The position numbers and the translations under genes are program-made. A stretch of DNA of 64,000 nucleotides. Source: Oscillospiraceae bacterium (GTDB taxonomy: Bacteria > Bacillota > Clostridia > Oscillospirales > Ruminococcaceae). Below the pieces are notes generated by a model. It was given only the letters and a program-made list of their open reading frames with translations. It was not told where the DNA came from and ran no database searches. Below, piece after piece: positions 61,414 to 64,000 of the stretch. Numbering within the stretch: the first letter of the stretch is position 1; each line of letters opens with the position of its first letter. The stretch covers positions 80,124-144,123 of the forward strand of contig JAJQHJ010000038.1 in NCBI GenBank assembly GCA_021199795.1, given 5' to 3'.

Positions 61414-62312
61414 TGATACTGGATGGAGTTATAATCAGTGCGTTCGGCACGGGCTATAAGGTTGCAACACTTGATGGCGAAATTTACACATGCAAGGCAA
61501 AGGGAATATTCCGCCAAAGGAATATCTCTCCTTGCTGTGGCGACAAAGTAACCGTTGAAATACTTGAAAGCACCGAGCCGCTTATCACAGAAATCAAGCC
61601 TCGTAAAAACGAGATTATAAGACCGCCGCTTGCAAATCTCGATCAGATGGTCTTCATAATGTCGACCTGTGAGCCGCCACCGAATCTTCTGATGCTTGAC
61701 AAGTTTTCGGCAGTTGCTCAGTATAAGGGAATAGATTCTGTAATCGTCTTCACGAAGACAGACAAACAGCCTGCCGATGATTATGTGAAGATATATCAGG
61801 GGGTCTATCCTGTTTTTGAGGTAAATAACGAAACCGGCGAGGGCTGTGATAAGGTAAAAGAGGCTCTTCGGGGCAAGTTCTCTGCATTCTGCGGCAATTC
61901 TGGTTCAGGAAAATCCTCTACTATTAATAATATCTGTCCCAAGCTGGGTCTTGCAACAGCCGAGATAAGTAAAAGCCTAGGCAGAGGCAAGCACACCACC
62001 AGGCGAGTTGATATTTTTGAGCTTGATTGCGGCGGCTACATAGCAGACACCCCCGGTTTCTCGACCTTTGAGACTGGCAAGTACGACACTATATTCAAAG
62101 AGGAGCTTGCAGACTGCTTCCCGGAGTTTCAGGATTACCTCGGCGAGTGCCGCTTCCAAGATTGCTCCCACACAAAAGAGAACGGTTGTGCGATTTTAGA
62201 AGCTGTCAGGAACGGCAAAATCTCAGAGAGTCGCCACAAAAGCTACTGCGAAATGTACCGTGAAGCCTCCCTGATAAAGCCGTGGGAGCTCAAGGACAGG
62301 CAGAAGCGTTAG
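61413..62312 (+). CDS. rsgA: Ribosome small-subunit-dependent GTPase A
   Basis: RsgA (299 residues) is a circularly permuted GTPase that helps mature the 30S subunit. OB-fold N-terminus, permuted G motifs with FTKTD (G4), GNSGSGKSSTINN (G1) and DTPGFSTF (G3), and a C-terminal zinc site in CRFQDCSHTKENGC. It overlaps the prkC stop (TGATG). rpe and thiN, which follow it in Bacillus, are missing. Confidence 0.96.
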   Translation: MILDGVIISAFGTGYKVATLDGEIYTCKAKGIFRQRNISPCCGDKVTVEILESTEPLITEIKPRKNEIIRPPLANLDQMVFIMSTCEPPPNLLMLDKFSAVAQYKGIDSVIVFTKTDKQPADDYVKIYQGVYPVFEVNNETGEGCDKVKEALRGKFSAFCGNSGSGKSSTINNICPKLGLATAEISKSLGRGKHTTRRVDIFELDCGGYIADTPGFSTFETGKYDTIFKEELADCFPEFQDYLGECRFQDCSHTKENGCAILEAVRNGKISESRHKSYCEMYREASLIKPWELKDRQKR

Positions 62313-62332
62313 CAATTTTCCTTGAAAACGAA

Positions 62333-62360
62333 TACTATGTAGAAATACATAGTAGGAGGG
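62333..62360 (+). promoter_or_regulatory. Hairpin merged with the spoVM ribosome-binding site
   Basis: TACTATGTA-GAAA-TACATAGTA (62333-62354) is a perfect 9-bp hairpin with a GAAA tetraloop, directly followed by the GGAGGG site for the gene at 62367. Confidence 0.75.
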
Positions 62361-62366
62361 AACAGC

Positions 62367-62453
62367 ATGAAAGTTGTAATAGTCAAGCCGTCAAAGCCGA
62401 TAAGAGGCATTCTGAGGGCTATATTCGGAATCAAGAAAGAATCCGGCTGTTAG
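62367..62453 (+). CDS. spoVM: Stage V sporulation protein M (SpoVM), 28 residues
   Basis: A 28-residue peptide, MKVVIVKPSKPIRGILRAIF and then GIKKESGC. It aligns without gaps with Bacillus SpoVM: Lys7, Lys10, Gly14, Ile15, Arg17, Ala18 and Gly21 match, and both form a short amphipathic helix that recognises the curved forespore membrane and anchors SpoIVA. The Pro9 of Bacillus is Ser here, with Pro at 8 and 11. GGAGGG precedes the ATG. The place after prpC-prkC-rsgA is exactly where spoVM lies in Bacillus, and a terminator follows. The gene is too short for most gene callers. Confidence 0.85.
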   Translation: MKVVIVKPSKPIRGILRAIFGIKKESGC

Positions 62454-62460
62454 ATTAATT

Positions 62461-62490
62461 TGTCCTCTGATAGCATCAGGGGACATTTTT
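62461..62490 (+). terminator. Terminator after spoVM
   Basis: An 11-bp stem (62461-62471 with 62475-62485, AGC loop, one G-T pair) followed by five T. It ends the yicC-spoVM transcript. Confidence 0.9.
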
Positions 62491-62516
62491 CTTGAAAACC
62501 GATAATAGAATTCAGT

Positions 62517-63065
62517 ATGCTAACACTCAGAATTCTGAAAACAGACTTACGAATAGGTTTTGGCTTCCTGCTGGTTACTGCCGTGAGCTTTCTTGAACCA
62601 AACGGCGTAACCGGCACTTGCCTTTTCTTTTGCTTCGTTCACGAACTCGGACATCTATTGGCGATGAAATTGTTTGGAGCAAGAGTCACTGCCATCCGCT
62701 TTTATGGCGGAGGAATCGGCATTTCAGCTGATACTGAAGAGCTTGGCAAACCGGCAAGGCTTCTCATCTATTTAGCCGGCTGTCTGACAAACTTCGCATT
62801 TGCACTGATTTTACGAGACCCGATAAACCTTGTAATCGCACTTTTCAATCTCATGCCCGTGAGCTATTTCGACGGTGGCATGATACTCCAGCTCATGTTC
62901 CCGAACAGTGAGAAGCTGCTTAATCTAGTATCCTTAGTGACGATATCAGTGATTATCGTTGCCTTTTTCGCAACAGCTCTGACCACACCGACAGGTATTT
63001 CAATATCTCAGCTTATGACATTGTTCGTAATAATCGCTTCTGAACTTATAGACAGGGAAGTGTAG
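62517..63065 (+). CDS. Small M50-family site-2 protease (SpoIVFB-like)
   Basis: A 182-residue membrane protease. The HELGH zinc motif is at about residues 43-47 and the second motif NLMPVSYFDGG at about 116-126. Four to five hydrophobic segments. There are no PDZ or CBS domains, so it is among the smallest of the family; SpoIVFB of spore formers, which processes pro-sigma-K, is of similar build but longer. Its closeness to spoVM is suggestive. The ATG at 62517 has no clear ribosome-binding site, so the start is uncertain. Confidence 0.8.
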   Translation: MLTLRILKTDLRIGFGFLLVTAVSFLEPNGVTGTCLFFCFVHELGHLLAMKLFGARVTAIRFYGGGIGISADTEELGKPARLLIYLAGCLTNFAFALILRDPINLVIALFNLMPVSYFDGGMILQLMFPNSEKLLNLVSLVTISVIIVAFFATALTTPTGISISQLMTLFVIIASELIDREV

Positions 63066-63132
63066 ACAAGATGTTGTGCAAGTTGCACATATATCGCAGA
63101 TTCTCAGAACGTGATTTTTACGAATCTTACTA

Positions 63133-63161
63133 TTGAAACGGTTCGCCTAATGTGATATAAT
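63133..63161 (+). promoter_or_regulatory. Promoter of rplS
   Basis: TTGAAA (63133-63138) and TATAAT (63156-63161) with a 17-base spacer. Confidence 0.8.
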
Positions 63162-63176
63162 ATTTAAGCATTTGAA

Positions 63177-63269
63177 TCCGTTGTGCTTTCCGGGCACAAA
63201 TGGGGGTTAATGCCGGTTTTATAACATGACATTAAAGCGGATAGTCCTCTGACTTCGCCAGGCAACGGA
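63177..63269 (+). promoter_or_regulatory. Structured leader of rplS
   Basis: TCCGTTG (63177-63183) pairs with CAACGGA (63263-63269) to enclose about 80 bases that contain further pairings, for example TGTGC (63182-63186) with GCACA (63194-63198) and TGCC (63211-63214) with GGCA (63261-63264); some of these exclude each other. It is consistent with an L19-type autoregulatory leader but no exact family match is claimed. Confidence 0.5.
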
Positions 63270-63321
63270 AATCGTTGATAGAAGTGTATGAATGTCTGAA
63301 ATTAACAGGAGGAGTTTTAAA

Positions 63322-63666
63322 GTGGACGCTTTAAAAACAATCGCTCAGTCGAGCATGAAATCAGAGGTTCCTCAGTTTTCTGTCGGTGATACTGTAAGAG
63401 TACACGTCAGAATCCAGGAGGGTGACAAGTCGAGAATTCAGGTCTTTGAAGGAACTGTAATCGCTCGCAAGCACGGTGGAATCAGTGAGACTTTCACAGT
63501 CCGCAGACTTTCCCATGGTTGTGGCGTTGAGAGAGTATTTCCTCTCCATTCTCCGGTCGTTGAAAAGGTTGAAGTCGTCAGACTCGCTAAGGTCAGAAGA
63601 GCTAAGCTCTATTACCTCAGAGACAGAGTTGGTAAGGCTGCCAAGACCAAGGACGCCATCAGATAA
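63322..63666 (+). CDS. rplS: 50S ribosomal protein L19
   Basis: L19 (114 residues) sits at the interface of the 30S and 50S subunits. Core segments: [59 protein letters not shown] and [21 protein letters not shown] at 63322, 7 bases after AGGAGGAG, is favoured over a longer frame starting in the leader. It has its own promoter, leader and terminator; rimM and trmD, its usual partners, are not here. Confidence 0.97.
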   Translation: MDALKTIAQSSMKSEVPQFSVGDTVRVHVRIQEGDKSRIQVFEGTVIARKHGGISETFTVRRLSHGCGVERVFPLHSPVVEKVEVVRLAKVRRAKLYYLRDRVGKAAKTKDAIR

Positions 63667-63679
63667 TATCGACTCAAAG

Positions 63680-63708
63680 AGGAAGCCTTTAACCGGGCTT
63701 CCTTTTTT
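63680..63708 (+). terminator. Terminator after rplS
   Basis: An 8-bp stem (63680-63687 with 63696-63703) followed by six T. Confidence 0.88.
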
Positions 63709-63832
63709 GCACCTTGGGAGAAAGCGGTATGCAAAAAGCAGCAGAAAGCCGAAAAATGTGTCGATTTTAATATAGGTATTACAGAGGCAAAATCCGGCTA
63801 AAAATTTCCTCGAATTTTTTGTAAAATACCCC

Positions 63833-63861
63833 TTGACAATGCTCCCGACATGTGGTATATT
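63833..63861 (+). promoter_or_regulatory. Promoter at the right end (first)
   Basis: TTGACA (63833-63838) and TATATT (63856-63861), 17-base spacer with upstream TGG. The 334 bases after rplS hold no gene I can support; they hold this promoter, a GGGCA-GAAAAAA-TGCCC hairpin and a second promoter. Confidence 0.75.
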
Positions 63862-63954
63862 ATTATCACTGTCCGCAAGGGAAACCTCACGGGCAGAAAA
63901 AATGCCCTGAATCAGGCTCCCGAAAAAATTTCAAAAAAAGTTTTAAAAAAGGGC

Positions 63955-63983
63955 TTGACAAACCGAAGAGGACATGATATAAT
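63955..63983 (+). promoter_or_regulatory. Promoter at the right end (second)
   Basis: TTGACA (63955-63960) and TATAAT (63978-63983) with a 17-base spacer, 16 bases from the window end. Its gene lies beyond the window. Confidence 0.82.
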
Positions 63984-64000
63984 AATCAAGTTCGCTCGGG

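Noticed and set aside
62313..62366. rpe or thiN remnants between rsgA and spoVM
   Set aside because: Only 54 bases remain and nothing resembles either gene.

Overview
The window looks like chromosomal core sequence from an endospore-lineage member of the Bacillota, class Clostridia, most like a gut or rumen Oscillospiraceae/Ruminococcus-type bacterium. The evidence is GGAGG ribosome-binding sites, near-consensus TTGACA-17-TATAAT promoters, AddAB rather than RecBCD, a Firmicutes-type gene order (infC-rpmI-rplT; dprA-topA-trmFO; plsX-rnc-smc-ftsY; yicC-remA-gmk-rpoZ-priA-def-fmt-rsmB-rlmN-prpC-prkC-rsgA-spoVM), a SAM-I riboswitch, a CD1247-type protein after efp, secreted proteins with a Ruminococcus-like xPxTG sorting tail, and a GH10 xylanase lipoprotein. 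No phage, insertion sequence, CRISPR array or plasmid gene was seen. Almost all genes are on the + strand; only the AI-2E-family permease, an HD hydrolase and tRNA-Thr are on the - strand.

Layout: 1-5143 is the end of addB and all of addA (double-strand break repair). 5160-6540 is the infC-rpmI-rplT translation operon, with an attenuator leader and an apparent AUA start for infC. 6591-13811 holds an rRNA 2'-O-methyltransferase, dprA, topA, trmFO, plsX and rnc. 13801-20201 has an Elp3-like radical SAM protein, smc, ftsY and an RdgB-YhbY fusion. 20198-25116 has a NadD-YqeK fusion, an LCP-like membrane protein, rsfS and leuS. 25140-29227 has rpsU, yqeG, a sugar-isomerase/endonuclease-IV-like TIM barrel, an M24 peptidase, efp and a His/Asp-rich CD1247-like protein. 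29369-34700 has ribU, a GH13 glucosidase, ilvA, the SAM-I riboswitch, metK and a ComEA-like protein.

34711-42324 contains a two-way terminator, tRNA-Thr, the permease, pcrA, a DUF4364 regulator, a YfbR-like nucleotidase, a cation-efflux protein and a DUF3810 metalloprotein. 42350-46242 is the most accessory-looking part: a GH10 xylanase lipoprotein, then two abundant-looking secreted proteins that share promoter spacing, a 16-base palindromic leader, a signal peptide, a sorting tail and a terminator. Between them sits a PIN-domain toxin-like gene with two small sequence-related partner genes. 46242-46313 is a REP-like inverted repeat.

46409-64000 has asnS, degV, the HD hydrolase, and then the long conserved operon from yicC to rsgA, ending in the tiny sporulation gene spoVM (28 codons), followed by a small M50 protease and rplS with a structured leader. 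The window closes with two strong promoters and no gene yet visible.

The strongest points for a second look are the AUA-started infC with its competing leader pairings, the consecutive RdgB-YhbY and NadD-YqeK fusions, the spoVM gene, the twin secreted proteins with matching 5' hairpins, and the PIN cassette lying between those direct repeats.
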